63,395 nucleotides of DNA. Origin: Kordiimonadaceae bacterium (GTDB lineage: Bacteria; Pseudomonadota; Alphaproteobacteria; Sphingomonadales; Emcibacteraceae). The DNA is taken from the NCBI GenBank assembly GCA_018675425.1, contig JABGYD010000049.1, positions 1 through 63,395 on the forward strand, read 5' to 3'. Under the pieces are notes generated by a model. That model made no database searches and was not told where the DNA came from. It worked only from the letters and a program-made list of their open reading frames with translations. This document shows positions 20,088-28,670 of the stretch, in pieces (position 1 is the stretch's first letter; every line of letters begins with the position of its first letter). Position numbers and translations under genes: made by a program.

Positions 20088-20135
20088 GCGCCACATAACG
20101 GTACCTCCCGAACCAGCTGTTCCCCCCTGTGGCGT
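20088..20135. other. Structured element: 7-bp stem enclosing a smaller hairpin, function unknown
   Basis: CGCCACA (20089-20095) pairs with TGTGGCG (20128-20134), with a possible extra G-T pair outside. The enclosed segment contains GAAC-CAGCT-GTTC (a 4-bp stem) flanked by C-runs (G-runs on the minus strand). It lies in the divergent gap between mnmE and ogt, about 105 bases upstream of the mnmE start. It could be an mRNA leader structure of mnmE, a small RNA or a protein-binding site. It matches no RNA family I recognise. Confidence 0.5.
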
Positions 20136-20200
20136 CCTTATTTTAAAATATAAATAGAATTTATTTATAACAAAGACTTGTTTTTAATATACTTTTTGGG

Positions 20201-20209
20201 TTATCCACA
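20201..20209 (+). promoter_or_regulatory. Perfect DnaA box upstream of ogt
   Basis: TTATCCACA is an exact match to the consensus DnaA box. It is isolated, 60 bases before the ogt start and 5 kb from the candidate origin. It may regulate ogt or titrate DnaA; a chance occurrence cannot be excluded. Confidence 0.6.
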
Positions 20210-20268
20210 AGGTTATATACAGATTGATTTAAAGAGCATTTTTACTACCTTAGGTTGAGTATAATTAA

Positions 20269-20736
20269 ATGGCACAACTATCGATACACAGCCCTATAGG
20301 GGATCTCACAATAAGCGAAGAAAACGATAAACTTGTGTCCTTAGATTGGGGCTGGTCACCATTTCAAAAAAAGACGCCATTATTGATGGAAGCAAAAAAA
20401 CTATTGGATTATTATTTTGATGGGGACAACCCAAAATTCGATTTGCCTTTAAATCCCCAGGGCACCCCCTATCAAAAAAAAGTTTGGCAAGAAATCTCTA
20501 TTATCCCGTACGGTAAATTTTTAACATATAGTAATATTTCTGAAAAAATAGATTCGCACCCCCGCTCAATTGATATGGCATGTGGAAAAAATCCGTTGCC
20601 TATTCTTATACCCTGCCACAGGGTTATTGGAAAAAAGGAACAGCTTACAGGCTTCTCTGCCGTAGGGGGAATAGAGACAAAAAAGTTTCTTCTTCAATTA
20701 GAGGTGCCTAATGTTTACTTTAATATTTTCAATTAA
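20269..20736 (+). CDS. ogt: Methylated-DNA-protein-cysteine S-methyltransferase
   Basis: 155 residues. The C-terminal domain shows the active site IPCHRVIG with acceptor Cys116, preceded by YGKFLTYSNIS and followed by TGFSAVGGIETKKFLL, all diagnostic of O6-alkylguanine-DNA alkyltransferases. It removes alkyl groups from guanine by suicide transfer to its cysteine. It is the only rightward gene in the stretch between the suf operon and the origin, and it converges on nhaC with a 12-base gap. It has a helical DNA-binding segment but no Ada regulatory domain. Confidence 0.95.
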   Translation: MAQLSIHSPIGDLTISEENDKLVSLDWGWSPFQKKTPLLMEAKKLLDYYFDGDNPKFDLPLNPQGTPYQKKVWQEISIIPYGKFLTYSNISEKIDSHPRSIDMACGKNPLPILIPCHRVIGKKEQLTGFSAVGGIETKKFLLQLEVPNVYFNIFN

Positions 20737-20748
20737 AAGAATGCTAAT

Positions 20749-22212
20749 CTATTCTACAAAAACCTCATCTGGATTTATTGGGTAAATTTTAAAGTTATAA
20801 ACACCATACAAAACTGACGTGATTGGACTAATTAAGTTAAAGAAGCAGTATGGCGCATATGCAAAAGTGGAGACGCCAAGCGCGCTAGCAAAAAATGCCC
20901 CGCATGTATTCCAAGGCACCAAGACTGAAGTTACGGTACCAGTATCTTCTAGGGCCCTAGACAGATTTTTTGCAGCAAGGTTCCGCCGCTTAAACTCTAA
21001 CCTGTACATCCGCCCAGGAAGTACAATTGCAATATATTGGTCTGCCGCTAAAATATTAACTCCTATGCATGTCAAAGCAGTAACGAATATGAGCGAGCCA
21101 GTAGTATGTGCCATCCCAATCAATCCAATTACCAGCCTTTTTAAAAGCCCGAGCTTTTCCATGATAGACCCAAAGGTAATCGCACACATAACAAGCCATA
21201 TGGTATCCATCATACCGGCCATACCGCCCTGACTTAATAACTCATCCATTTGTAAGTCGCCTGTATTTGCAGAGAAACCAGCGAAAAGCGCCCTCCATAT
21301 TCCGTCAAGTATTGCGATGATATCGCTACGCCCCCCAGCTTCAGCAAACTTTATAATAACATCTGCCTGAAAAATAACGGCCATTGCAATCCCTACAACA
21401 GTGCCAATAACTAAGGTAGGAAAGGCTGGGTTCTTTTTAACGGCAAGAACAAAAACAACCAGCAGGGGTAAAAACAAATAAACCCCTATGGTAAAGTTAT
21501 TTTCAATGAGAGTAAGTTGACCGCTCAGGTCAACGTCAACCGAGCTTATATCGCTAGAAAGGCCAAGAATAAGGTAGATAACTATTGCTATGCTGATGGA
21601 AGGTATTGTAGTCCACGTCATGTGGCGAATATGTGTAAAGAGATCAGTTCCTGCAACGGCTGGCGCAAGATTTGTCGTGTCTGAAAGTGGCGACATTTTA
21701 TCGCCAAAATAGGCCCCAGAAATAATCGCGCCTGCAGTTATTTCTGGCTCTAGCCCGAGGCCTGAAGCAATCCCCATTAATCCAACACCAATTGTGCTGG
21801 CAACCGTCCAACTGCTTCCTATGCTAATAGCAGTAACCGCGCTTAAGATACAGGCAGTAAAATAGAAAAACGTAGGGTTAAGTATTTGAAGGCCATAATA
21901 AATCATAGCGGGGACAGTTCCAGAAATTATCCAAGAACCAATGAGCATACCAACAGCCATAAGGATAAGAATAGCACCGTATGTATTGGCAATCCCTTGA
22001 GTGATCGCCTTTTCAATATCTAGCCATTTATGACCATTTTTTACACCAATAATTAGTGCAATGCTGCCTGCCATAATAAGGGCTATTTGATTTGCGCCAC
22101 CTGACGATCCGTCTCCATATAGATAAACAGAAAGACTAAGCATGCTAACTAAGGCAATAACTGGCGTTAACGCATCAAGTAAGCTTGGTTCGCGCAGCTC
22201 AGAAGTAGACAT
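20749..22212 (-). CDS. nhaC: NhaC-family Na+/H+ antiporter
   Basis: 487-residue integral membrane protein with about a dozen hydrophobic segments. NhaC-family landmarks include IGVKNGHKWLDIEKAI, SIGSSWTVASTIGVGLMGI, the conserved motif GAYFGDKMSPLSDTTNLAPAV, and a C-terminal half with LVPWNTCGAFFASALGV. It would exchange sodium for protons across the inner membrane. A marine or saline habitat is suggested but not shown. The ATG has an AGGGA sequence upstream. It lies downstream of rho on the same strand with a 100-base gap. Confidence 0.93.
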   Translation of the reverse strand: MSTSELREPSLLDALTPVIALVSMLSLSVYLYGDGSSGGANQIALIMAGSIALIIGVKNGHKWLDIEKAITQGIANTYGAILILMAVGMLIGSWIISGTVPAMIYYGLQILNPTFFYFTACILSAVTAISIGSSWTVASTIGVGLMGIASGLGLEPEITAGAIISGAYFGDKMSPLSDTTNLAPAVAGTDLFTHIRHMTWTTIPSISIAIVIYLILGLSSDISSVDVDLSGQLTLIENNFTIGVYLFLPLLVVFVLAVKKNPAFPTLVIGTVVGIAMAVIFQADVIIKFAEAGGRSDIIAILDGIWRALFAGFSANTGDLQMDELLSQGGMAGMMDTIWLVMCAITFGSIMEKLGLLKRLVIGLIGMAHTTGSLIFVTALTCIGVNILAADQYIAIVLPGRMYRLEFKRRNLAAKNLSRALEDTGTVTSVLVPWNTCGAFFASALGVSTFAYAPYCFFNLISPITSVLYGVYNFKIYPINPDEVFVE

Positions 22213-22312
22213 AAAAAAATCCCTTAGTTTTATTTTTTATTAAAGCAGAGAATATATCAAAAGAACGCTTATAAAAAAAGCCAAAATTAAAGCCCCATTT
22301 TTATAATATTAA

Positions 22313-23569
22313 TTAATTATTCATTGAGCTATAAAACTCTTCATTATCTTTGGTCTCTTTGAGTTTATTAATAAGAAACTCAATCGCATCAATGGATCCC
22401 ATTGGCATAAGAATACGACGAAGCACATACATTTTTGCAAGCGTGCCGGCATCGAGCAACAGCTCTTCTTTTCGTGTTCCTGACTTAGTTATGTCAATAG
22501 CTGGGAAAATTCGCTTGTCGCTTACTTTACGGTCAAGAACAATTTCAGAGTTACCTGTACCTTTAAATTCTTCAAAAATAACCTCATCCATGCGGCTACC
22601 CGTATCAATTAATGCCGTGGCAATAATAGTTAAAGATCCGCCTTCCTCTACGTTACGCGCCGCTCCAAAGAAACGTTTTGGCTTTTGCAGGGCATTAGCA
22701 TCAACACCGCCTGTTAGAACTTTTCCAGAACTTGGAATAACGGTATTATAAGCACGGGCTAGACGAGTAATGCTATCAAGAAGGATAACAACATCATCTT
22801 TATTTTCTGTTAAACGCTTTGCTTTTTCTATAACCATTTCTGCAACCTGAACATGGCGGCTAGCTGGCTCATCAAAAGTAGAGCTTACAACCTCGCCAAT
22901 AACAGAGCGACGCATATCAGTAACTTCTTCCGGGCGCTCATCAATTAGAAGAACAATTAAAAACACGTCAGGATGGTTTTCCTTAATAGCATGCGCAACA
23001 TTTTGCATGAGGACAGTTTTACCTGTTCTTGGAGGAGCGACAATTACTGCACGTTGACCAAAACCTATTGGGGCAACAAGGTCAATTACTCTAGTGGATT
23101 TGTCTTTTAATGTAACATCCGTGCGGTCAAGTCTAAATTTTCTATCCGGATGAAGTGGCGTTAGACTATCAAAGTGAACTTTATGGTTACTTGCGTCTGG
23201 ATCTTTGTGATTTACCTGCGCAACCTTTAGCAGGGCGAAATAACGCTCCCCCTCTTTTGGCGCACGTATAAGCCCCTCAACAGTGTCACCCGTTCTCAGG
23301 CCAAAACGTTTAATTTGACTAGGGCTCACATAAATATCATCCGGACCAGGAAGGTAATTTGATTCCGGAGACCTTAAAAAACCAAAGCCGTCTTGCAATA
23401 CTTCTACAACTCCGCCACCAGAAATTTCTTCATTCCGCGCTGCAAAAGCCTTCAAAATAGCAAACATCAGTTCTTGTTTACGCATTGTGCTAGCGTTTTC
23501 TACATTATTTTCTTCGGCCAATATCAAAAGTTCGGCCGGAGCTTTCTTTTTAAGGTCCAATAGGTTCAT
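22313..23569 (-). CDS. rho: Transcription termination factor Rho
   Basis: 418 residues. The N-terminal helical domain begins [15 protein letters not shown]. The RNA-binding cold-shock-like domain contains [12 protein letters not shown], and the ATPase Walker A is APPRTGKT (178-185). The Q-loop/R-loop region includes [22 protein letters not shown]. Rho unwinds RNA-DNA hybrids to end transcription. I chose the ATG at 23569; the frame is open 44 codons further but without similarity. The scarcity of intrinsic terminators in this window fits heavy use of Rho. Confidence 0.98.
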   Translation of the reverse strand: MNLLDLKKKAPAELLILAEENNVENASTMRKQELMFAILKAFAARNEEISGGGVVEVLQDGFGFLRSPESNYLPGPDDIYVSPSQIKRFGLRTGDTVEGLIRAPKEGERYFALLKVAQVNHKDPDASNHKVHFDSLTPLHPDRKFRLDRTDVTLKDKSTRVIDLVAPIGFGQRAVIVAPPRTGKTVLMQNVAHAIKENHPDVFLIVLLIDERPEEVTDMRRSVIGEVVSSTFDEPASRHVQVAEMVIEKAKRLTENKDDVVILLDSITRLARAYNTVIPSSGKVLTGGVDANALQKPKRFFGAARNVEEGGSLTIIATALIDTGSRMDEVIFEEFKGTGNSEIVLDRKVSDKRIFPAIDITKSGTRKEELLLDAGTLAKMYVLRRILMPMGSIDAIEFLINKLKETKDNEEFYSSMNN

Positions 23570-23722
23570 GGTGAATATCCAAACATGGTGAAAGTTTATA
23601 GGGAGATATTTCTTGAAAGAAATTCGAGAAAATAAAAAATAAACGGGATTTCGTGCACCAGACGGTACACCCAATTCTAAACAATACTGTATTTTTAACA
23701 ATAATCAAAGAGGATTTTTATT

Positions 23723-24184
23723 TTATTGAAACGGCTTAAGAAAAACAACAAAAACAATTATAATCATCAAGACCGTAGGTACTTCATTCATTAAGCGGAA
23801 GTATTTTTCTGTATGCTGATTATTATCTCTTTCAAAAGCCTTTCGCCATTTAGATAAACAGCCATAAAACCCAGACATCAAAATAACAGCAGTCAATTTA
23901 ATATAAAACCATGCGCCATCGGACCAACTATCTTGGCCGATGGACAAGGCTATTCCAAAGACCCATGCTGCAATCATAGACGGATTAATAATTACGCGCA
24001 TTAATTTACGCTCCATCTCCTTGAACATTTCAGATGCATTGCTACCACTTTCAAGCCTAGTATGGTAAACAAATAAACGTGGTAAATAAAACATACCAGC
24101 CATCCAACTGATCACAAATATGATATGGAACGACAATAACACAGAATAATATTCTTGAAAAAAACTAACTAAACTATCGATCAT
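23723..24184 (-). CDS. hemJ: HemJ-type protoporphyrinogen IX oxidase
   Basis: 153-residue membrane protein with four predicted helices. The conserved family segments are LSFHIIFVISWMAGMFYLPRLFVYH (a histidine in the first helix), RKLMRVIINPSM, WFYIKLTAVILMSGFYG and FRLMNEVPTVLMI. HemJ performs the penultimate step of haem synthesis in most Alphaproteobacteria lacking HemG or HemY. It lies between hemE and rho. An AGGAT sequence precedes the ATG. Confidence 0.93.
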   Translation of the reverse strand: MIDSLVSFFQEYYSVLLSFHIIFVISWMAGMFYLPRLFVYHTRLESGSNASEMFKEMERKLMRVIINPSMIAAWVFGIALSIGQDSWSDGAWFYIKLTAVILMSGFYGCLSKWRKAFERDNNQHTEKYFRLMNEVPTVLMIIIVFVVFLKPFQ

Positions 24185-24259
24185 TTATAATCCTATCTTT
24201 CGACATTTGCCTACAAGAAGTGTAGAAAAAAAATTATACGACACACATAACTATAAACC

Positions 24260-25312
24260 CTATCTTCTATAGTTTAAAATGATATCAGAAACTAATTTCA
24301 CATTTTCAGTTGGGGTTTGGGGTATAATACCATGACCAAGGTTAAATACGTGCCCCCCGTCTTTTAAGTGGTCAAGAATGTGATAAACGGCTTTCTCCAG
24401 AGCAACGCCACCACTGACTAGCAAGAGAGGGTCTAGATTGCCCTGAACAGTACAAAGTGGTTGAATAGTGCTGCGAACCCAAGACGTTGACATTGATGTG
24501 TCAATGCTAACAGCTGTAACCTTTGTTTTTTTGATATAGTTCTTTAGTTTCGCACCGGCACCCTTTGGAAAACCAATGATTGGTATATTAGGATAAACTC
24601 TTCTGATATTTTCAATAATTTTTTGCACAGGCTCTACACACCAAGTAATAAACTCGTCTGCTGGGAGAGATCCAGACCAACTATCAAATATCTGTAACGC
24701 CTCCGCCCCATGATCCACTTGTTTGATTAAATATTCAGACGTAGAATTAATCAGAAGATCAATAAGTTTTGAAAATGTTTCTCTATCTTGATAAGCCATC
24801 AGTCTTGTTTCAGCTTGGTCTTTGGAGCCGCGGCCGCCCACCATATAAGTAGCGACGGTCCAAGGAGCACCCGCAAATCCAATCAAAGTAACTTCAGTTG
24901 GCAGCTTTTTTGATAGATTAGAAATTGTTTGATAAACAGGACTTAAATGGTCATGCATACCGTCCATAGAAAGCGCGTCTAATGTCATAATATTGTTAAC
25001 GGGCGTTAAAACGGGACCTTCGCCTTTCCTGAAAGCCAACTCTTGTCCCAACGCGTGCGGAATTACGAGAATGTCTGAAAACAATATAGCAGCATCCATA
25101 TTAAATCGTTTTAGTGGTTGAAGTGTAACTTCTGTAGCAAACTCTGAATTATAGGCTAAATCTAAAAACGATCCTGCTTTTTCTCTAAGTTTCATGTATT
25201 CTGGTAAATATCGTCCTGCTTGTCTCATAAACCAGAAGGGTACTCTCTCAGTTATTTCACCATTTAATGCTCTTATCAGTAATTTGTCATTGCGTATTTT
25301 TTTATTGGTCAA
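24260..25312 (-). CDS. hemE: Uroporphyrinogen decarboxylase
   Basis: 350 residues. It shows PFWFMRQAGRYLPEY, the ILFSDILVIPHALGQ segment, GFAGAPWTVATYMVGGRGSK and GNLDPLLLVSGG, covering the catalytic pocket. It decarboxylates uroporphyrinogen III to coproporphyrinogen III. The only sensible start is a TTG at 25312, because no in-frame ATG occurs before Met29. The bases just upstream of this TTG, which should serve as ribosome-binding site, coincide with a DnaA box at the edge of the candidate origin. Confidence 0.97.
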   Translation of the reverse strand: MTNKKIRNDKLLIRALNGEITERVPFWFMRQAGRYLPEYMKLREKAGSFLDLAYNSEFATEVTLQPLKRFNMDAAILFSDILVIPHALGQELAFRKGEGPVLTPVNNIMTLDALSMDGMHDHLSPVYQTISNLSKKLPTEVTLIGFAGAPWTVATYMVGGRGSKDQAETRLMAYQDRETFSKLIDLLINSTSEYLIKQVDHGAEALQIFDSWSGSLPADEFITWCVEPVQKIIENIRRVYPNIPIIGFPKGAGAKLKNYIKKTKVTAVSIDTSMSTSWVRSTIQPLCTVQGNLDPLLLVSGGVALEKAVYHILDHLKDGGHVFNLGHGIIPQTPTENVKLVSDIILNYRR

Positions 25313-25697
25313 AATAGTTATCCACGGGTTTTACTACTTAAATTACTTAAATATATAAGTATTGTAGTTGTTAGTAGGTCCTATGAAAAGCAAGGATTAA
25401 ATATTATCAACAGGATGTACCATATTTATTAACAAGAGTTTATATATATTCTTCTTTGATATAAAGATAAGAAATATCTCTGTTAACCTAGTGTTTACAT
25501 ATCTGGAATTTTAACAAAAAGCTAGAAACTTTGTTATAGTTAAGTTGTAGTAAAACCGTAAGAATTAATTTATTAACAGGTTAGGCCATTAGGTATTAAA
25601 AATGAATTAGGGAGATAAAAAACAAAAGTATTGAAAATAAAGCTATTTATCCCCACTATTCACGTAATTAAATCGTCCAAGGCGAGAAAAGATTTAA
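25313..25697. other. oriC: Candidate chromosomal replication origin (oriC) between hemE and ppsR
   Basis: This 385-base AT-rich gap separates divergent hemE and the PpsR (RP001-type) gene. In Caulobacter and Rickettsia the origin occupies the same gap between hemE and RP001 homologues. DnaA-box-like sites on the plus strand are TTATCCACG 25318-25326, TTATCAACA 25404-25412, TTATTAACA 25426-25434 and 25570-25578, and TTATCCCCA 25647-25655. A very AT-rich stretch around 25435-25490 could be the unwinding element. I saw no GANTC and no clear spaced TTAA-N7-TTAA CtrA site. Gene direction switches here from mostly leftward to rightward. Confidence 0.82.
25318..25326 (+). promoter_or_regulatory. DnaA box overlapping the hemE ribosome-binding region
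   Basis: TTATCCACG differs from the consensus DnaA box by its last base. Read on the minus strand it is CGTGGATAA, ending six bases before the hemE TTG start and containing the only GGA-like ribosome-binding sequence. DnaA bound at this site could affect hemE expression. Confidence 0.6.
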
Positions 25698-26519
25698 ATG
25701 ACAAAACTTCACCTTCATTTGGTTTCCGATTCTACCGGGGACACCCTTGAGCAGGTGGCTAAGGCCTCATTGGTTCAATTTCCTGGAATAGAGCCTATAA
25801 AACACTACTGGCCAATGATTAGGACGCCACGCCACATGGAGCGCCTTATCACAGAAATGAAAAATAACCCGGGCATTGTCATGTTTACTCTGGTAGACCA
25901 TGAAATAGAAAAAGTTTTGATTGATTCATGTAAAAAAAATAAGTGGCGCTATATTTCTGTTCTTCATGGTATAATTCAGGAGCTTGGCCGGCACCTAGGT
26001 AGGGCTCCTACCGAACGACCCGGACTTCAACACCAGATGGATCGGGCATATTTTGAACGTATTGATGCCATTGAATACACTCTTGCTCATGACGACGGAC
26101 AAATATCTAACGGATTGTCTGAAGCAGATATAATCTTGGTTGGCGTATCTCGAACGTCCAAAACACCGACCTGTATTTATCTGGCTAACCGTGGCTATAA
26201 ATCAGCCAATACACCAATTATTTCCGGCCACCCACTCCCGCTGGAACTCGAACAATGCAAGGGAAAGTTTATTGTGGGCCTTGTTAACAGTGTTGATCGG
26301 CTGGTCCAGATCCGAAGAAGTCGACTTCTCATGTTAAATGAAGACAGAACCACAGACTATGTGGACGAAGAGCGGGTAAAACAAGAGGTCAGAGAAGCGC
26401 GCCATTTGTTTAACAGAATGGGGTGGCCTATTGTTGATGTAACTCGTCGGTCTATTGAAGAAACTTCTGTTGCGATTGTTAACCTCAAAAACAAATATGA
26501 CGAAGGAAAAGCGGAATGA
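25698..26519 (+). CDS. ppsR: Pyruvate phosphate dikinase / PEP synthase regulatory protein (DUF299)
   Basis: 273 residues. It shows HLVSDSTGDTLEQVAKA at the N-terminus, the P-loop GVSRTSKTPTCIYLA and VNSVDRLVQIRRSRL, all typical of the DUF299 family. These proteins are ADP-dependent kinases and phosphate-dependent pyrophosphorylases that inactivate and reactivate pyruvate phosphate dikinase or PEP synthase. The Rickettsia homologue, RP001, borders that organism's origin, as here. The stop overlaps the aroE start by four bases (ATGA). No dikinase gene is in the window. Confidence 0.95.
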   Translation: MTKLHLHLVSDSTGDTLEQVAKASLVQFPGIEPIKHYWPMIRTPRHMERLITEMKNNPGIVMFTLVDHEIEKVLIDSCKKNKWRYISVLHGIIQELGRHLGRAPTERPGLQHQMDRAYFERIDAIEYTLAHDDGQISNGLSEADIILVGVSRTSKTPTCIYLANRGYKSANTPIISGHPLPLELEQCKGKFIVGLVNSVDRLVQIRRSRLLMLNEDRTTDYVDEERVKQEVREARHLFNRMGWPIVDVTRRSIEETSVAIVNLKNKYDEGKAE

Positions 26520-27358
26520 GTAGTTCTGACCTAAAAGTTGTCGGTGTTGTTGGCGATCCCATATCCCATAGCCTATCCCCCCGCTTGCACTCTTATTGGT
26601 TGAAAAAATATAATATCCCGGGTGAGTATGTACCATTTCACATAACTAAAAACGAACTACCAGGCTTTATTGCGAGCATAAAAGGCAATAATATCATGGG
26701 GCTTAATTTAACTGTTCCGCATAAAGAAAGTGTTATAACATTAATCGATGAGGTGGACGCATCAGCAAAAAAAATAGGTGCGATCAATACTATTTACTTT
26801 GATGATAAGAATAGAACAATCGGCTCTAATACAGATGGGCATGGTTTTCTAAAACACCTCAAAAGCTCTTCATTGGCCTGGAGGGCAGATAATAGCTCTA
26901 CTGCTATAATTGGTGCAGGTGGCGCAGCGCGCGCAGCTATTGTTAGTTTACTCGATGCCGGCGTTCCAGAAATAAGGCTTATTAATAGGACCCAGGAGCG
27001 GGCCGTTAATTTAGCGGGCACAATTGATGATATTAGGATTAAGGTAACTTCTTGGGATCATCGTGAAGAAGCCCTTGTAGGGATTAAACTTCTAGTTAAT
27101 GTAACAACCCTGGGTATGGTAGGCCAACCCCCGCTTGAGCTGTCTCTGGATAAATTACCAAAAGATGCAACGGTTTATGATATTGTTTATAATCCTATTG
27201 AGACCGAACTTATCAAACAAGCTCGTGCGCGCGGGAATAAAACGGTAGATGGGCTTGGCATGTTACTTCATCAGGCGGCAGCTGCATTTAAGATTTGGTT
27301 TGGGGTCGATCCTGAAGTAGATGAGGGCCTAAGAAACCATGTGCTTAAGGCCCTGTAG
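26516..27358 (+). CDS. aroE: Shikimate dehydrogenase (NADP+)
   Basis: 280 residues. The substrate-binding start is GDPISHSLSPRLHSYW. GLNLTVPHKE contains the catalytic lysine, and NTDGHGFLKHL and the dinucleotide-binding GAGGAARAAI follow. It reduces 3-dehydroshikimate in the aromatic amino-acid pathway. It overlaps ppsR by four bases and its stop directly abuts the coaE ATG. Two other shikimate genes, aroK and aroB, lie 7.8 kb to the right. Confidence 0.97.
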   Translation: MSSSDLKVVGVVGDPISHSLSPRLHSYWLKKYNIPGEYVPFHITKNELPGFIASIKGNNIMGLNLTVPHKESVITLIDEVDASAKKIGAINTIYFDDKNRTIGSNTDGHGFLKHLKSSSLAWRADNSSTAIIGAGGAARAAIVSLLDAGVPEIRLINRTQERAVNLAGTIDDIRIKVTSWDHREEALVGIKLLVNVTTLGMVGQPPLELSLDKLPKDATVYDIVYNPIETELIKQARARGNKTVDGLGMLLHQAAAAFKIWFGVDPEVDEGLRNHVLKAL

Positions 27359-27940
27359 ATGATAACTATTGGCCTTACTGGATCCATCGGCATGGGGAAA
27401 ACTGAAACAGCAAAGTGTTTTGCTCGAAAGGGCGTGGTTGTTTTCGACAGCGATTTATGCGTTCACAAACTTCTAGGTCCTCAGGGAGGCGCGGTTGACG
27501 AGGTCGAGCACGCTTTTTCTGGCGTACAAAAAGAAGATTATATTGATCGCAAAATACTTGGTGCGCGGGTTTTCGGGAATGATAATTCTCTGGAAGTGCT
27601 TGAGAAAATTTTGCACCCATTGGTTGTTAAAGAACGTGAAACTTTCATTAAAAATGCAAAAGCAGACATAATTCTTTTTGATATCCCACTTTTATTTGAA
27701 AATGGATATGAGAATGATTTCGATTATATTGTTGTTGTCTCTGCATCCGCAGAAGCTCAAAAAAAACGTGTGTTGGAACGCTCGGGAATGACGAAAAAAA
27801 GATTTAAAGAAATACTTGCAAAACAGTCCTGTAATATCAATAAAGCTGCCATGGCCGATTTTATTATTCAAACTGACCGTGGCTTTGACTATGCTGAAAA
27901 ACAAGTTGTAGACATAATAAAACAAATTAGGAAATATTAG
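27359..27940 (+). CDS. coaE: Dephospho-CoA kinase
   Basis: 193 residues. It has the P-loop GLTGSIGMGKTETA, FDSDLCVHKLLG (substrate-binding aspartate region), HPLV and DIPLLFENGYE, the typical CoaE set. It phosphorylates dephospho-CoA in the last step of CoA synthesis. It is packed with no spacer between aroE and dnaQ (stop TAG then ATG on both sides), so all are surely one transcript. Confidence 0.97.
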   Translation: MITIGLTGSIGMGKTETAKCFARKGVVVFDSDLCVHKLLGPQGGAVDEVEHAFSGVQKEDYIDRKILGARVFGNDNSLEVLEKILHPLVVKERETFIKNAKADIILFDIPLLFENGYENDFDYIVVVSASAEAQKKRVLERSGMTKKRFKEILAKQSCNINKAAMADFIIQTDRGFDYAEKQVVDIIKQIRKY

Positions 27941-28618
27941 ATGCGTGAAGTAGTTTTTGATACAGAAACGACAGGTTTTGACCCCTTTAACGGCGACCGC
28001 GTTGTGGAAATTGGATGTGTTATTGTTGAGGACTATTTGCCTACTACCGAAGTATACCACACTTATATAAACCCTGAGCGGGACATGCCCTCATCAGCAG
28101 AGCAGGTTCACGGCCTTTCGGAAGAATTTCTTAAAGGCCATCCGACATTTAGTGAAATTATAGCGGACTTTAGGGATTTTTGTGGGGATATGAAGTTAGT
28201 TGCTCACAATGCTGAGTTTGATATGAAGTTTATTAATTGGGAAATGAAAAACCTTGGCTTTACCGTCTTTCCAGCGAGTAGAGCGGTTGATACTCTTTCA
28301 ATAGCAAGACGCAAATTTCCAGGTGCAAGCAATACCCTTGATGCGTTATGTAAAAGGTTTTCTATAGACAACTCTAATCGGGTCAAACATGGAGCCCTGC
28401 TGGATGCCGAGTTATTGGCAGAAGTATACTTGGAGTTAATGGGAGGTAGACAAACGGGGTTCGGGCTGGCTTCTGAGGGGAGTAATATTGAGACGGTGGG
28501 CCCGGAGGCACCAATAGAAAAAATACGAAGAACACCGCGGCCCCACAGCGCAAGCCAGGAAGAGCTAGATAGTCATAAGGCTTTTATTAAAACTATCGAA
28601 AACTCTCTCTGGGATTAG
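27941..28618 (+). CDS. dnaQ: DNA polymerase III epsilon subunit (3'-5' proofreading exonuclease)
   Basis: 225 residues. The DEDDh exonuclease motifs are present: FDTETTGFDP (ExoI), HNAEFDMKFINWE (ExoII) and HGALLDAELLAEVYLELMGGRQ (ExoIII with the catalytic histidine). The C-terminal tail (last 45 residues) lacks similarity and would bind the alpha subunit. It is the last gene of the ppsR-aroE-coaE-dnaQ unit, and a strong hairpin terminator follows within 11 bases. Confidence 0.96.
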   Translation: MREVVFDTETTGFDPFNGDRVVEIGCVIVEDYLPTTEVYHTYINPERDMPSSAEQVHGLSEEFLKGHPTFSEIIADFRDFCGDMKLVAHNAEFDMKFINWEMKNLGFTVFPASRAVDTLSIARRKFPGASNTLDALCKRFSIDNSNRVKHGALLDAELLAEVYLELMGGRQTGFGLASEGSNIETVGPEAPIEKIRRTPRPHSASQEELDSHKAFIKTIENSLWD

Positions 28619-28628
28619 ATATAAAAAA

Positions 28629-28654
28629 GGCCCTCACAAATGCGAGGGCCTTTT
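28629..28654. terminator. Bidirectional intrinsic terminator between dnaQ and secB
   Basis: GGCCCTC (28629-28635) pairs with GAGGGCC (28644-28650) over an 8-base loop. An A-run lies upstream and TTTT downstream, so it can stop transcription from both dnaQ (plus) and secB (minus), which converge here. Confidence 0.93.
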
Positions 28655-28670
28655 GAAGTCTGCTAATTAA

